Positions 56,000 through 64,000 of a stretch of DNA of 64,000 bases are shown here, piece after piece; the first letter of the stretch is position 1, and each line of letters begins with the position of its first letter. This DNA is from Stieleria varia (GTDB lineage Bacteria; Planctomycetota; Planctomycetia; Pirellulales; Pirellulaceae): contig NZ_CP151726.1 of assembly GCF_038443385.1 (NCBI RefSeq), positions 1,984,001-2,048,000 of the forward strand, in the 5' to 3' direction. The translations under genes were made by a program, and so were the position numbers. The notes under the pieces were generated by a model. It made no database searches. It was not told the origin of the DNA and saw nothing but the letters and a program-made list of their open reading frames with translations.

Positions 56000-56113
56000 C
56001 CGTTTGTTGATTTAGTCGTAGGTTGGCCACTCTTGGCCGACATTCAAGACTCAGACGGGCAAGAATGCCATCCTACGGTCTTTAATTCCCCAACACGGAC
56101 TAAATCAAAAGGC

Positions 56114-56152
56114 CGCTAGCCGCGGGTAATTCGCCGTTACGGGCGGCTAGCG
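56114..56152. repeat. Hairpin with CGCTAGCCG core
   Basis: Arms CGCTAGCCGCGGGTAA (56114-56129) and TTACGGGCGGCTAGCG (56137-56152) pair with two mismatches around a seven-base loop. The core CGCTAGCCG also forms the inverted repeat at 17957-18033. It lies between the aminotransferase genes. Confidence 0.7.
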
Positions 56153-56235
56153 TCTTGCCGATCACCATTGTAGGGCTCAACACGACTCAGTCAGCAGTCC
56201 GGCTTTACGCGTGACAGTCGGTGATCAGCGGGCCG

Positions 56236-57345
56236 TTATGGCAGACAATCTTCCAATGCAGCCAGCAGGGTGAGCACGTGTTTGCGTTGTGCGGACTCGC
56301 CCATCAGGCCGATTCGCCAAGCTTTCCCTGCAAAAACGCCCAGCCCGCCGCCGATTTCCAGGTCGTAATCGTTCAGCAAGCGTCCGCGAATGGCTGCTTC
56401 GTCGATCCCCTCGGGGACCGAAACACAGTTGAGCGTGTAGAGGGAGTGCTGGGGGATATAGGAAAGACCGAGTTTTTCCAGACCGGCTCGCAGCAGTTGG
56501 TGCATCTCGGCGTGGCGTGCGATGCGGTTCTCCAAGCCTTCCTCGACCACGATCGCCAGGGCTTCGCGGAGCGCGTAAACCATGTTGATCGGGGCGGTGT
56601 GATGGTAGGCTCGCCCGCCTCCGCCGGTGTAGTAATTCTTGAGCATCGAGACATCGAGGTACCAGCTACGCACCGGCGTCTCACGTGCTTCCATGGCCTC
56701 CAGGGCACGAGGAGAAAACGAAACCGGCGACAGTCCGGGAGGGCAGGACAAGCATTTCTGTGTGCCCGAGTAAATCGCATCGATCCCCCAGTCGTCCACT
56801 GCGACTTCGTGACCGCCCAGCGAAGTCACCGCATCGACAGCGAGCAGCATGCCCGCATCATGTGCCATGTCGCCCAAGCCGGTCAGGTCTTGATGGGCGC
56901 CGGTCGACGTCTCCGCGTGAACGATACCGATCATCTTGGCCTTGGGGTGACGCTCGATCGCTTCGCCGAGTTGGTCCTTGGTGAAGGTTTCACCCCAGGG
57001 GACTTCGACGCTATGAACGGTCGCGCCGCATCGTTGCATGTTGTCTTTCATGCGGCCGCCGAAAACTCCGTTGATGCAAACGATGGCTTCGTCACCCGGT
57101 TCGAGCAAGTTGACCAGGACGGTTTCCATGCCCGCCATGCCGGTGCCGGAAACGGGAAACGTCAGCTTGTTTTCGGTGCGAAAGACTTGACGCATTAGTT
57201 CGCAGGTCTCGTCCATGTAGCCGATGTATTGCGGATCCAGGTGGCCAAGCGTGGGGGCGGATAACGCTTGCAGGATTCTGGCGGGCACGGTGCTGGGGCC
57301 GGGGCCCATGAGCAGACGTTGGCGGGGATGAAGCGGTGCGACCAT
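56236..57345 (-). CDS. Alanine-glyoxylate / serine-pyruvate aminotransferase family
   Basis: 369 residues from ATG 57345 ([20 protein letters not shown]). The class-V aminotransferase pattern is complete: [30 protein letters not shown] (145-151), DAVTSLGG and PLP lysine Lys197 in [19 protein letters not shown]. The family transfers the amino group of alanine or serine to glyoxylate or pyruvate. Cytosolic. It lies between repeat blocks, probably transcribed alone. The specific amino donor cannot be told from sequence. Confidence 0.92.
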   Translation of the reverse strand: MVAPLHPRQRLLMGPGPSTVPARILQALSAPTLGHLDPQYIGYMDETCELMRQVFRTENKLTFPVSGTGMAGMETVLVNLLEPGDEAIVCINGVFGGRMKDNMQRCGATVHSVEVPWGETFTKDQLGEAIERHPKAKMIGIVHAETSTGAHQDLTGLGDMAHDAGMLLAVDAVTSLGGHEVAVDDWGIDAIYSGTQKCLSCPPGLSPVSFSPRALEAMEARETPVRSWYLDVSMLKNYYTGGGGRAYHHTAPINMVYALREALAIVVEEGLENRIARHAEMHQLLRAGLEKLGLSYIPQHSLYTLNCVSVPEGIDEAAIRGRLLNDYDLEIGGGLGVFAGKAWRIGLMGESAQRKHVLTLLAALEDCLP

Positions 57346-57380
57346 GGATGAATATTGAGTTGGAGTGCGGGTGTGGTTGT

Positions 57381-57442
57381 GTACGTCAGGCTTTCTAGCC
57401 TGACACAAGCCGCAGAGTGTCAGCCTGGAAAGGCTGACGTAC
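57381..57442. repeat. Palindromic GTACGTCAGGC repeat pair
   Basis: Two 24-base units: GTACGTCAGGCTTTC... (57381-57404) and its near-inverse ...AAAGGCTGACGTAC (57419-57442). Each unit is itself a small palindrome (GTCAGGCT/AGCCTGAC). Related units occur at 63269-63363. They sit immediately upstream of the AGXT-like gene start. Confidence 0.8.
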
Positions 57443-57468
57443 GGGTTTCTACGGGTTTCGTTGGGCTG

Positions 57469-57705
57469 CTACGGCGAGGCGTCGACGGCTTGCTTCTTGC
57501 GAGTCCGCCGTGAGGCGTCGGCGACCTTTTGCGGATCGTCCAACACAAGATAATGTCCGTGATCGGCGGTGACGATCACAGCAGTGCGGTCCCAAGCGTT
57601 GTTTTCTTCGATCCAGTAGACCACTTTCTCGAATGCGCCGTCGTTTCAATCATTACAGCCGGAACGGAACACCTGATCCACTCGATCGAAAAGTGAAATT
57701 GATTC
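57469..57705 (-). pseudogene. Remnant of an alkaline phosphatase C-terminus
   Basis: Reading the minus strand from about 57645, the frame gives NDGAFEKVVYWIEENN, then a segment ending AVIVTADHGHYLVLDDP and a basic tail to a TAG at 57469-57471. TADHGHYLVLDDP is the conserved C-terminal metal-site region of alkaline phosphatases. An in-frame TGA at 57646-57648 separates it from an upstream, same-frame stretch (SLFDRVDQVFRSGCND) that looks like the preceding helix. The N-terminal nine-tenths of the enzyme, including the catalytic Ser, is missing. The upstream border runs into repeat sequence (57775-58073), which may have destroyed the gene. Confidence 0.72.
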
Positions 57706-57805
57706 ATGTGATCGGTCGCCGCACATGGAATCAGGACTAGTATTGGTTCGTGACGGGGACGCGGGGCCAACAAGATTCAGCAACCAGATATTAAGCGTCC
57801 CCCCG

Positions 57806-57850
57806 TGCGAGGCGGGGTCGGTTCTTCGGAATCGGCCTCGCCTTTTTTTG
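57806..57850 (+). terminator. Terminator-like hairpin within the repeat region
   Basis: On the plus strand, GCGAGGC and GCCTCGC form a seven-base stem with an inner CGGTTC-TTCG-GAATCG stem (one G-T pair) and a G-rich bulge, followed by seven Ts. It has the form of an intrinsic terminator, but no plus-strand gene lies just upstream, so it may be part of the surrounding repeated sequence. Confidence 0.5.
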
Positions 57851-57961
57851 TGCGCTGGCTCGCCACAGATGCATGCCACATTCTTTCCACAGTCGCTCGG
57901 CTTTCCAAGTCGATAGCGTGCTCCGCCACAGGCGTTGATTTCCGTCGTGCTTGTGTTGACC

Positions 57962-58073
57962 GTAGCTGCCAGTTGTTGCTCCGAACCGGGGCACGCCCGG
58001 CGGAAGCAATGAATAATCGTGTGCAGACCGAAAATCCCACAGCCCCAATCTTTTGACAGCCCCAGGCTAGGCC
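57962..58073. repeat. Dispersed repeat, copy 2
   Basis: About 112 bases homologous to 53162-53276, starting CGTAGCTGCCAGTTGTTGCT and ending CAGCCCCAGGCTAGGCC. The end CTAG (58067-58070) contains the TAG stop of pssA, so the repeat reaches into that gene. Confidence 0.75.
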
Positions 58074-59065
58074 GCGGGGTGTTCTTTCTTGGCTTTGAGG
58101 TGTTGCCAGCCGGCTTGGATCGGGGAACCAAACGCGTAGAAACAGAACGCGAGAGGCAATGCGAGCCAATGGAGCAGGAAAACACCGCCCACGGCAAACA
58201 ACGCCTGGCCGATCTGCGTGGGCGTCCGTCGCCCTCGAATCCATTGGGAGACAAGGTGCGGGTAGTTGAACCGCGAAACCATCAAAAAGGCCAACACGAG
58301 CGCGAGTCCCGGTATGAAAAAGTGAGACGCTTGTAGCACGTTGTCGGCAAATTGATGAACCCGTTCGTGATACATGTCATCGGTGGCCAACGATTTCAAA
58401 TCGGGCATCGCGATGGCAAAGGCGGCCAGGGTTCCGGCGGCCGCGGGGCTGGGTAATCCTTCGAAACTCTCATGCGAATCTTCTTCGTCCGTTTCCACAT
58501 TGAACCGTGCCAAACGGATCAATACACAGAGCGTGAACAGAACGCCGATCGCCCAAACCAAACGTTGGGGCAACAGATCCGAAAGCCCCCAGATGATTAC
58601 GGCCGGTGCGGTGCCAAACGTGACCGCGTCACACAGGCTATCCAGTTGAGCGCCAAACTCGCTCTCTTGTCCGGTCATTCGAGCCGCTGATCCGTCCAAG
58701 GCGTCGAACAGCATTCCGCCGAAAATGAGCAATCCGGCAAAGAAAAGTTTTTGCTCCAGGGGCCAGCCCAGTGTCGCCGGATCGCTGACAGCGATCGCGA
58801 TCGCTCCGAGACCACAAACGCCGTTGCCCAATGTCAACATCGTGGGCAGGACGGCCAGCGTCAGCCGCCGCCGTTTGGGTTTGCCCTGTTTGAGCAATTT
58901 GCTTCGCCCCGACGACGGACGAAAACTTTCATCGCTGTCGTCGATCGCGTTTTCGCCGTCTCGCTGTCCCATCCCACGCGAGGGCGATTCGGACATCGAT
59001 TCGCCTGAGCGTTTTCGTCGAAACAGACCTTTTTTCAATTCACTCATAGAGGATTTGGTAGCCAC
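58067..59065 (-). CDS. pssA: CDP-diacylglycerol-serine O-phosphatidyltransferase
   Basis: 332 residues. The CDP-alcohol phosphotransferase signature is exact: D121, D124-G125, A128-R129, G138, D142, D146 (DALDGSAARM ... GAQLDSLCD). About eight hydrophobic spans follow a long basic, disordered N-terminus (1-68; KPKRRRLTL). The enzyme makes phosphatidylserine, the precursor of phosphatidylethanolamine, in the membrane. The extra N-terminus is longer than in most PssA proteins; internal ATGs (for example residue 7) are alternative starts. The stop codon lies in a dispersed repeat. Confidence 0.92.
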   Translation of the reverse strand: MATKSSMSELKKGLFRRKRSGESMSESPSRGMGQRDGENAIDDSDESFRPSSGRSKLLKQGKPKRRRLTLAVLPTMLTLGNGVCGLGAIAIAVSDPATLGWPLEQKLFFAGLLIFGGMLFDALDGSAARMTGQESEFGAQLDSLCDAVTFGTAPAVIIWGLSDLLPQRLVWAIGVLFTLCVLIRLARFNVETDEEDSHESFEGLPSPAAAGTLAAFAIAMPDLKSLATDDMYHERVHQFADNVLQASHFFIPGLALVLAFLMVSRFNYPHLVSQWIRGRRTPTQIGQALFAVGGVFLLHWLALPLAFCFYAFGSPIQAGWQHLKAKKEHPAA

Positions 59066-59499
59066 CTGTGGCTTTTAGGGAGCTTGGATGAGTTGCCCCG
59101 TCGCTAATCTCATCGGCAATAAACTGTGATCTCTGGCGGACAGATCGACCGGCCGGGAGCATTGGCCGTCCGTTCAGTCTAATCATTTCTGGGCGTCGTC
59201 CGAGCGGACAAATCGATCACATTCGGGTTTGTTGACACGTTTCCAGCATTCAGCAGAGCCTATTGGACGGTCAAGTCATGCGGCCAGATCCGAAAAAAAG
59301 GGGGCGATGAAGACCGTTCTGCCCGACCTGAACGGCGAGAAACCTATCCGCTATAACATCTCCCTGTCGAGCAGAGCCGTTTTTTCGGTGAGCCGATCAC
59401 ACGAACAAGTCATTCTCTCGGTCAGCTTATCCGGTGTGGCCGTTTGGCTTGTGCCCCACCCTCATTGCTCGACCTCACTACAGAGTCCCAGACGCTGCC
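59066..59499. other. Divergent intergenic region, no feature recognised
   Basis: 434 bases between the divergent pssA and nadB genes. A frame runs open into nadB from 59434, but the conserved protein starts at 59500. No niacin-type operator or riboswitch could be identified by eye. Confidence 0.4.
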
Positions 59500-61140
59500 A
59501 TGATGACCCCTCGATACTTGGTCGCATTTGACTCCCGCCGAGCCTTGCATCGTTTTACCGATGTGCTGGTGATCGGAGGAGGCGTGGCCGGTTTGCGAGC
59601 AGCCAATTCCATCGACCCTCACCATTCGGTGCTGGTGATCACCAAAGACCGATTGCGGGAGTCCAACAGCAACTACGCTCAAGGCGGAATCGCGGGCGTG
59701 ATCGACCCCGATGATCGCTTCGAGGATCACATCAACGATACGTTGATCGCGGGCGCCAACCTGTGCGATCTGGATGTGGTCGGCTTGGTCATCCGAGAGG
59801 CTCCACGGCGAATCGAAGAACTCGTGCGTTGGGGGACGCAGTTTGATGCTGAAGCCGACGGCGATTTGGAATTGGGACGTGAAGGCGGCCATAGTCACGA
59901 ACGCATTGTGCATGCCAGAGGCGATGCGACCGGCGCGGAAATCATGCGAGCGATGATTCAACGTACTCGCGATGCAGAGAACATTGACATCGTGGAGAAC
60001 ACCTTTACGATCGACCTGTTGACCCACGAGGGACGATGCAGAGGTGCTGTCGTCAAATCACCCGAGGGACCACCGATGATCGTTTGGGCGAGGGAGACGA
60101 TTTTGTGCACCGGCGGTGCTGGTCAGATTTATCGAGAATCCACCAACCCGTCCGTTGCCACCGCCGACGGAACATCGCTCGCCTATCGTGCCGGAGTTCA
60201 ATTGCGTGACATGGAGTTCATGCAGTTTCACCCCACAGTGTTGTACATCGCCGGTTCGTCACGTTCGTTGATCACCGAAGCCGTACGCGGGGAAGGCGCG
60301 CACCTGCTGGACAGCAACGGTCATCGGTTCATGCCGGACTACGACAAACGCGAGGAGTTGGCGCCGCGTGATGTCGTCAGCCAAGCCATCATCCGCCAGA
60401 TGGCGAAAACATCCCATCCGTGTGTCTATCTGGATCTGTCACATTTGGATCGACAGCATGTCCTGAGCCGGTTTCCCGGAATCGCCAAGACCTGCCAGCA
60501 ATTCGGATTGGACATTGCCAGCGACCGAATCCCCGTTCGTCCCGGTGCCCACTACATGCTGGGTGGCGTGACCGTGGATCGACAAGGCCGCACGAGCATG
60601 CCCGGCTTGTGGGCGGCTGGAGAAGTCACCAGCAGTGGACTGCACGGCGCGAACCGTTTGGCTAGCAACAGTCTGCTGGAAGGTCTCGTGTACGGTGCCG
60701 CGGCGGGCGAAGCAGCCTCGCGATCTGTCGGCGAGGAGTCCCGCACGATGGTCGCGTTGCCGATCCGGCATCCACGCAAGGAATCCGCGGAGTCGATCGA
60801 TACCGAAGACGTCCGGGTTTCATTGAAAAGCTTGATGGGGCGGTTGGCCGGAGTCGAACGCGACGCGAAAGGGTTGCAGGAAGCCGCCGACTCGATTCGT
60901 TCCTTCGCCGCGTACGTGATGCCGCATCAATTTGCCACGGTCGCCGGATGGGAACTACAAAACCTCATCACCACCGCGGCCATCATGGTCGATTCGGCAT
61001 TGGCACGCACCGAATCACGCGGTGTGCATTTTCGCAGTGATTTTCCCGAAACATCGGATGATCATTGGCGTCGTCACCTGCTGGTTCAAATCGATGTCAA
61101 TGGTGGCCATCCCGCGATCGGTGAATTGCTGGAAAAATAG
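59500..61140 (+). CDS. nadB: L-aspartate oxidase
   Basis: 546 residues from ATG 59500; a second ATG follows immediately at 59503. The FAD-binding VLVIGGGVAGLRAA is at the N-terminus, followed by SNSNYAQGGIAGVID, EGGHSHERIVHARGDATG, FMQFHPTVLY, then HYMLGGVTVD and WAAGEVTSSGLHGANRLASN, all typical of NadB. The enzyme oxidises L-aspartate to iminoaspartate, the first step of de novo NAD synthesis; NadA and NadC are not in the window. Monocistronic as far as seen. Confidence 0.96.
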   Translation: MMTPRYLVAFDSRRALHRFTDVLVIGGGVAGLRAANSIDPHHSVLVITKDRLRESNSNYAQGGIAGVIDPDDRFEDHINDTLIAGANLCDLDVVGLVIREAPRRIEELVRWGTQFDAEADGDLELGREGGHSHERIVHARGDATGAEIMRAMIQRTRDAENIDIVENTFTIDLLTHEGRCRGAVVKSPEGPPMIVWARETILCTGGAGQIYRESTNPSVATADGTSLAYRAGVQLRDMEFMQFHPTVLYIAGSSRSLITEAVRGEGAHLLDSNGHRFMPDYDKREELAPRDVVSQAIIRQMAKTSHPCVYLDLSHLDRQHVLSRFPGIAKTCQQFGLDIASDRIPVRPGAHYMLGGVTVDRQGRTSMPGLWAAGEVTSSGLHGANRLASNSLLEGLVYGAAAGEAASRSVGEESRTMVALPIRHPRKESAESIDTEDVRVSLKSLMGRLAGVERDAKGLQEAADSIRSFAAYVMPHQFATVAGWELQNLITTAAIMVDSALARTESRGVHFRSDFPETSDDHWRRHLLVQIDVNGGHPAIGELLEK

Positions 61141-61274
61141 CACGATGCACCACCTGGGCTCGGCCCCCCCCGATGAAGTTGCCCGGAAGCGTTAGAATCA
61201 AGCGGACATGGTTTCACCGGATGAACCGTTATGGCATTTGTTGACTACATGAATCGTAAGGGAGGTCATTGCGA

Positions 61275-62249
61275 GTGAGTAACCCGTTGACTGAAAAGAT
61301 CGTTCAGGATCATGACGAAGTCCCGTTGGTGATTCATTCCAACGTGACCGGGCCGATCAGTGAAATGAGTTTCCTGCGGCGTGCGTTGTTGTTCGCTGAG
61401 TTGTCCATGGTCTCCTACAACGACGAAGCCGAGGCGACGGTGGCCGCGGCCATGGCTGGGTTTACCGACGTGACGTTCTATGACAACGACGGTTCGCAAG
61501 CGTTTCGATTTCGAAACGACCACGATTGCGTGATCGCATGTCGAGGCACCGAGCCCAACGACTGGAATGATGTACAAGCCGACGCGAACGCGCGGAGCGT
61601 GTTGGCTGAAACGGTCGGCAAAGTCCACCGAGGTTTCAAAAAAGAAGTCGATGACTTGTGGCCGATGCTGGAAACCGCTCTGATCGACAACGATCAATCG
61701 CTCTACTTTTGCGGTCACTCTCTGGGCGGTGCCATGGCAACCATCTCCGCAGGCCGTTGCTTTCTCTCACACATCGACAGCAACCCCACCGAACTGTTCA
61801 CCTACGGCAGCCCACGAGTCGGTGACACGCGATACATCAACTATGTCAGCATGGATCACTTTCGATTTGTCAACAACAACGACATCGTCACTCGAGTGCC
61901 ACCGATCCTGCTGGGGTATCGACATTGTGGTTATGAAGTCTACTTGGATCGAAACTGTCGTATCCGAAAACTGAGCTACGCGTCCAAACGTCGTGACCGT
62001 TGGCGCGGCTTCTTTCGCGGTCTGAGAAAATGGAAAATCGATCACTTTGCCGACCATTCGATCCATCGCTACATCGAAGGCATTTTGAAAGCCGTTCGCG
62101 ATGAAGACGATGCGATCGCGCGAGGGCTGTCGCCCAAGCCGCCTGAGGCATACGCCAAGGTCACTCGCAACGACAAGAACACCCGCAAAGATCAAAACAC
62201 ACCGACAGGCATGCCGCCAGGCACACCATCGCCTACGAGTACACCATGA
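61275..62249 (+). CDS. Class-3 lipase family protein
   Basis: 324 residues from GTG 61275, with GGAGG nine bases upstream. The alpha/beta-hydrolase nucleophile is Ser149 in GHSLGG (147-152); the class-3 pattern also shows [14 protein letters not shown], the catalytic-Asp region [10 protein letters not shown], and RYIEGI near the C-terminal His region (DHSIHRYI). No signal peptide, so probably cytosolic or peripherally membrane-bound, hydrolysing acylglycerol-like esters. The last 50 residues are a Pro/Thr/Lys-rich tail. Its stop overlaps the MoxR gene start (ATGA). Confidence 0.88.
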   Translation: MSNPLTEKIVQDHDEVPLVIHSNVTGPISEMSFLRRALLFAELSMVSYNDEAEATVAAAMAGFTDVTFYDNDGSQAFRFRNDHDCVIACRGTEPNDWNDVQADANARSVLAETVGKVHRGFKKEVDDLWPMLETALIDNDQSLYFCGHSLGGAMATISAGRCFLSHIDSNPTELFTYGSPRVGDTRYINYVSMDHFRFVNNNDIVTRVPPILLGYRHCGYEVYLDRNCRIRKLSYASKRRDRWRGFFRGLRKWKIDHFADHSIHRYIEGILKAVRDEDDAIARGLSPKPPEAYAKVTRNDKNTRKDQNTPTGMPPGTPSPTSTP

Positions 62250-63268
62250 CAAAAAATGATGACGTTCGTGAAAATGAATCCGGTCGCCCCAGCCACGTCG
62301 AGATCGACGGGGTCCGGCTAAAGCTTGCGCAACCTTTCTCTTCGCCGGGTCAGTGGATCGGACAGCGAGAGATTTTGAGCCAACTGCTGGCCTGTTGGAT
62401 TTCGCTGGACGAAGCCGATCTGCCGCTCACACCTCGACTCGTCGGTTCACCCGGAGTGGGCAAGACGCAACTGGCAATCGCGGCAGCGCTCGCTCAGCAG
62501 CGACCGTTGTACATCTACCAGTGCACCGCAGACACGCGACCAGAGGACTTGCTCGTCACGCCGGTGCTCAGCCAACACGGCGAGATCTCCTATCACGCAT
62601 CACCGCTGGTGACCGCAATGGTTTGTGGAGGTGTCTGCGTGCTGGACGAAGGAAACCGAATGAACGAAAAGTCCTGGGCGTCACTCGCGCCGTTGCTGGA
62701 CAATCGTCGTTATGTCGAGTCGATCGTCGCTGGCATCACGATTCACGCCGATCGTGAATTTCGGGCGGCCGTGACGATGAATCAAGACGAGTCAACGTTC
62801 GAGATTCCCGACTATATCATGAGCCGCTTACAACCAACGCTGTCGGTCGGCTTTCCCAGCAAGCAAGATGAGATGGCGATCCTGCAGTATCACTTGCCGT
62901 TCGCCGAACCCGAGATGCTGGCGATGACGGTCGAGTTTCTGCAACGCAGCCACGAACTGAAACTCGACTTCAGCCCGCGAGACGGCATCAACCTGCTACG
63001 GTTTGCACTCAAACGCATCGCCCAAGACCCGACCCACCCCGTGGGACGTGATCAAGCCTGGCAGGAAGCACTTGAGAAATGTTTGGGGGACGAAGCCGTT
63101 GATCTGGAATCACTCGCCCAACGTCGCCGCCGAACACTCGGAGGCGACGCCGTCCCATTGGGGCTGGCCGATCTGTTCTTCGATCCCGACGATCCGATGC
63201 ACCCCGATCGCGACGAGTTGGACCAGATCGACGACTTGGATGACGATGACGACGATATCGAGTACTAA
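62246..63268 (+). CDS. MoxR-type AAA+ ATPase
   Basis: 340 residues. Walker A GSPGVGKT (67-74), Walker B CVLDEGN (131-137), then [19 protein letters not shown]-like sensor region, a sensor-1 segment [10 protein letters not shown] and an acidic tail ([12 protein letters not shown]). MoxR ATPases act as chaperones, usually with a VWA protein encoded next door; here the neighbour is a lipase, translated by ATGA overlap, and no VWA gene follows. The stop codon abuts a palindromic repeat (63269). Confidence 0.88.
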   Translation: MTKNDDVRENESGRPSHVEIDGVRLKLAQPFSSPGQWIGQREILSQLLACWISLDEADLPLTPRLVGSPGVGKTQLAIAAALAQQRPLYIYQCTADTRPEDLLVTPVLSQHGEISYHASPLVTAMVCGGVCVLDEGNRMNEKSWASLAPLLDNRRYVESIVAGITIHADREFRAAVTMNQDESTFEIPDYIMSRLQPTLSVGFPSKQDEMAILQYHLPFAEPEMLAMTVEFLQRSHELKLDFSPRDGINLLRFALKRIAQDPTHPVGRDQAWQEALEKCLGDEAVDLESLAQRRRRTLGGDAVPLGLADLFFDPDDPMHPDRDELDQIDDLDDDDDDIEY

Positions 63269-63363
63269 GTACGTCAGGCTTTCCAGCCTGACTCTCAGCA
63301 ACCCGTACGTCAGGCTTTCCAGCCTGACTCTCAGGGTATGTCAGCCTGGTAAGGCTGACGTAC
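63269..63363. repeat. Triple GTACGTCAGGC palindromic repeat
   Basis: Two direct 24-base units (63269-63292 and 63305-63328, both starting GTACGTCAGGCTTTCCAGCC) followed by a third, inverted unit (63340-63363, ending GGCTGACGTAC). They begin at the base after the MoxR stop codon. Related to 57381-57442. Confidence 0.85.
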
Positions 63364-63393
63364 TACCGAACCTCCACACAATCCGAGGAAACC

Positions 63394-63786
63394 ATGATGG
63401 CGGCGTCCCCTACGATCTATGGCATCATTAACCTTGCCTCGCAATTCATCTTCTTTGTCGGGCTCTGCTGGGGGATCGCCTATGGAATGATGAACCGAGA
63501 AAAGTACCCGCAAGCCTCCGGCCGATTGGTCTTGGGCTTTGCCATCTTGATGATTCATTTCTTGCTGGGCGCGTTCATCTTCCCGGTTATCGCTGGCTTC
63601 ACTGACCGTGAGTTGATTCCGTTGGTCTTCGCAATTCTCGGATTCATCCGAACCCCGATCCAACTGCTGGGGCTCGGGCTCATCGCAACCGCCGTCTACA
63701 TGAACCGAAAGTCAGCTTTCGACGCTGATGAGATCCCCATCCGCCCCCGCATCATCGACGACCAAAACCCCTACGCCTCGTCCTAG
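63394..63786 (+). CDS. Small membrane protein, unknown
   Basis: 130 residues with three to four hydrophobic spans (IINLASQFIFFVGLCWGIAY, LVLGFAILMIHFLLGAFIF, LIPLVFAILGFIR, LLGLGLIATAVYM) and a short polar tail ending DDQNPYASS. The tail motif NPYASP-like is common in planctomycete membrane proteins of unknown role. No recognisable domain. It follows the MoxR gene after the repeat block. Confidence 0.68.
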   Translation: MMAASPTIYGIINLASQFIFFVGLCWGIAYGMMNREKYPQASGRLVLGFAILMIHFLLGAFIFPVIAGFTDRELIPLVFAILGFIRTPIQLLGLGLIATAVYMNRKSAFDADEIPIRPRIIDDQNPYASS

Positions 63787-63803
63787 GGAATGCTCCAGTC
63801 GAT

Positions 63804-64000
63804 TTAGTCTTTCGACTCGCTGGATGAACTGCCGACGACCAACATCGCTGGAAAAATCAGCAGGTCGCCGATCAGAGCGGTGACGAGTGTCAGTGCACTC
63901 AATCCGGCAAACAACCTCACTCCCGGCAGCGGGCTGGTCATCATCGCGGCGAAACCCGAGAACAAGATGATCGTGGTGACGACCAACGCGGGGCCGACTT
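63804..64000 (-). CDS. C-terminal end of an RND/MMPL-family exporter, truncated by window edge
   Basis: The frame is open to the window end; about 64 residues are visible. The sequence VGPALVVTTIILFSGFAAMM, then LFAGLSALTLVTALIGDLLIFPAML, is the final pair of membrane spans of MMPL/RND-superfamily exporters (TS-x-ILF-GF ... GLLSA-T---AL--DLL-LPALL). These proteins export lipids or other hydrophobic molecules using the proton gradient. It is convergent with the small membrane protein gene, 17 bases away. Confidence 0.8.
   Translation of the reverse strand, partial: VGPALVVTTIILFSGFAAMMTSPLPGVRLFAGLSALTLVTALIGDLLIFPAMLVVGSSSSESKD

Noticed and set aside
54301-57198. Long plus-strand frames (442 and 325 codons) opposite the two aminotransferase genes
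   Set aside because: Both are antisense shadows of genes with intact PLP motifs and have no ribosome site or recognisable sequence.
57646-58254. 202-codon minus-strand frame across the repeat region into pssA
   Set aside because: It overlaps the end of pssA in another frame and consists mostly of repeat sequence; only its last residues and the stretch beyond its stop resemble alkaline phosphatase.
63269-63363. Repeated palindromes that might be a CRISPR remnant
   Set aside because: Intervals are 12 bases or less and one unit is inverted; no cas gene is in the window.

Overview
The window looks like a chromosome segment of a planctomycete of the Rhodopirellula/Pirellulaceae type. This inference rests on several family-level hallmarks seen together: a DUF1592-type planctomycete cytochrome overlapping a DUF1552 Tat-secreted protein, a BBP7-like outer-membrane barrel, an ECF sigma factor divergent from a membrane Ser/Thr kinase, a DUF4062-NACHT/WD40 pair, moderately high GC, and many short palindromic intergenic repeats. 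No rRNA, tRNA, phage, transposase or CRISPR array was recognised.

Layout. 1-430: tail of a helical-repeat protein. 0.6-5 kb: lipid-type genes (a DEGS-like desaturase overlapping an SDR, a condensation-fold acyltransferase, a His-rich hydroxylase). 5-8.3 kb: three-gene minus-strand operon (VWA protein, secreted protein, BASS transporter). 8.4-10.5 kb: metK and a metallophosphoesterase. 10.5-15.3 kb: repeat cluster, rhomboid-MATE-comB operon, IscA-type protein with a strong terminator. 15.3-21.2 kb: BBP7-like barrel divergent from an NHL-type propeller, then the sigma factor divergent from the kinase. 21.5-24.7 kb: atypical GNAT-like membrane protein and a secreted esterase. 24.9-30.5 kb: polysaccharide deacetylase, DUF4062-NACHT STAND NTPase and a 14-repeat WD40 protein, tightly packed. 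30.6-34.8 kb: DUF1552/DUF1592 pair. 35.6-40.4 kb: GH130-GT4-GH130 cluster. 40.8-51 kb: complete tripartite RND efflux system (TolC-like lipoprotein, adaptor, pump) with a sigma-54-dependent regulator. 51-64 kb: mostly housekeeping genes (phnA/yjdM, alaC-like and AGXT-like aminotransferases, pssA, nadB), plus a lipase, a MoxR ATPase, an alkaline phosphatase remnant and the tail of an RND/MMPL exporter.

Most notable points. The NACHT gene ends in CCC-TAA exactly where a +1 step would continue into the WD40 gene, so the two may form one protein of about 1,590 residues. A eukaryote-like sphingolipid Delta4-desaturase homologue sits with lipid-modifying genes. Two GH130 phosphorylase-like enzymes flank a bifunctional-looking glycosyltransferase. 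A 170-185 bp mobile-looking palindromic element with CTAGCCCGG ends occurs three times and supplies a stop codon to one gene. A candidate -24/-12 promoter lies upstream of the RND operon that encodes its own sigma-54 activator.
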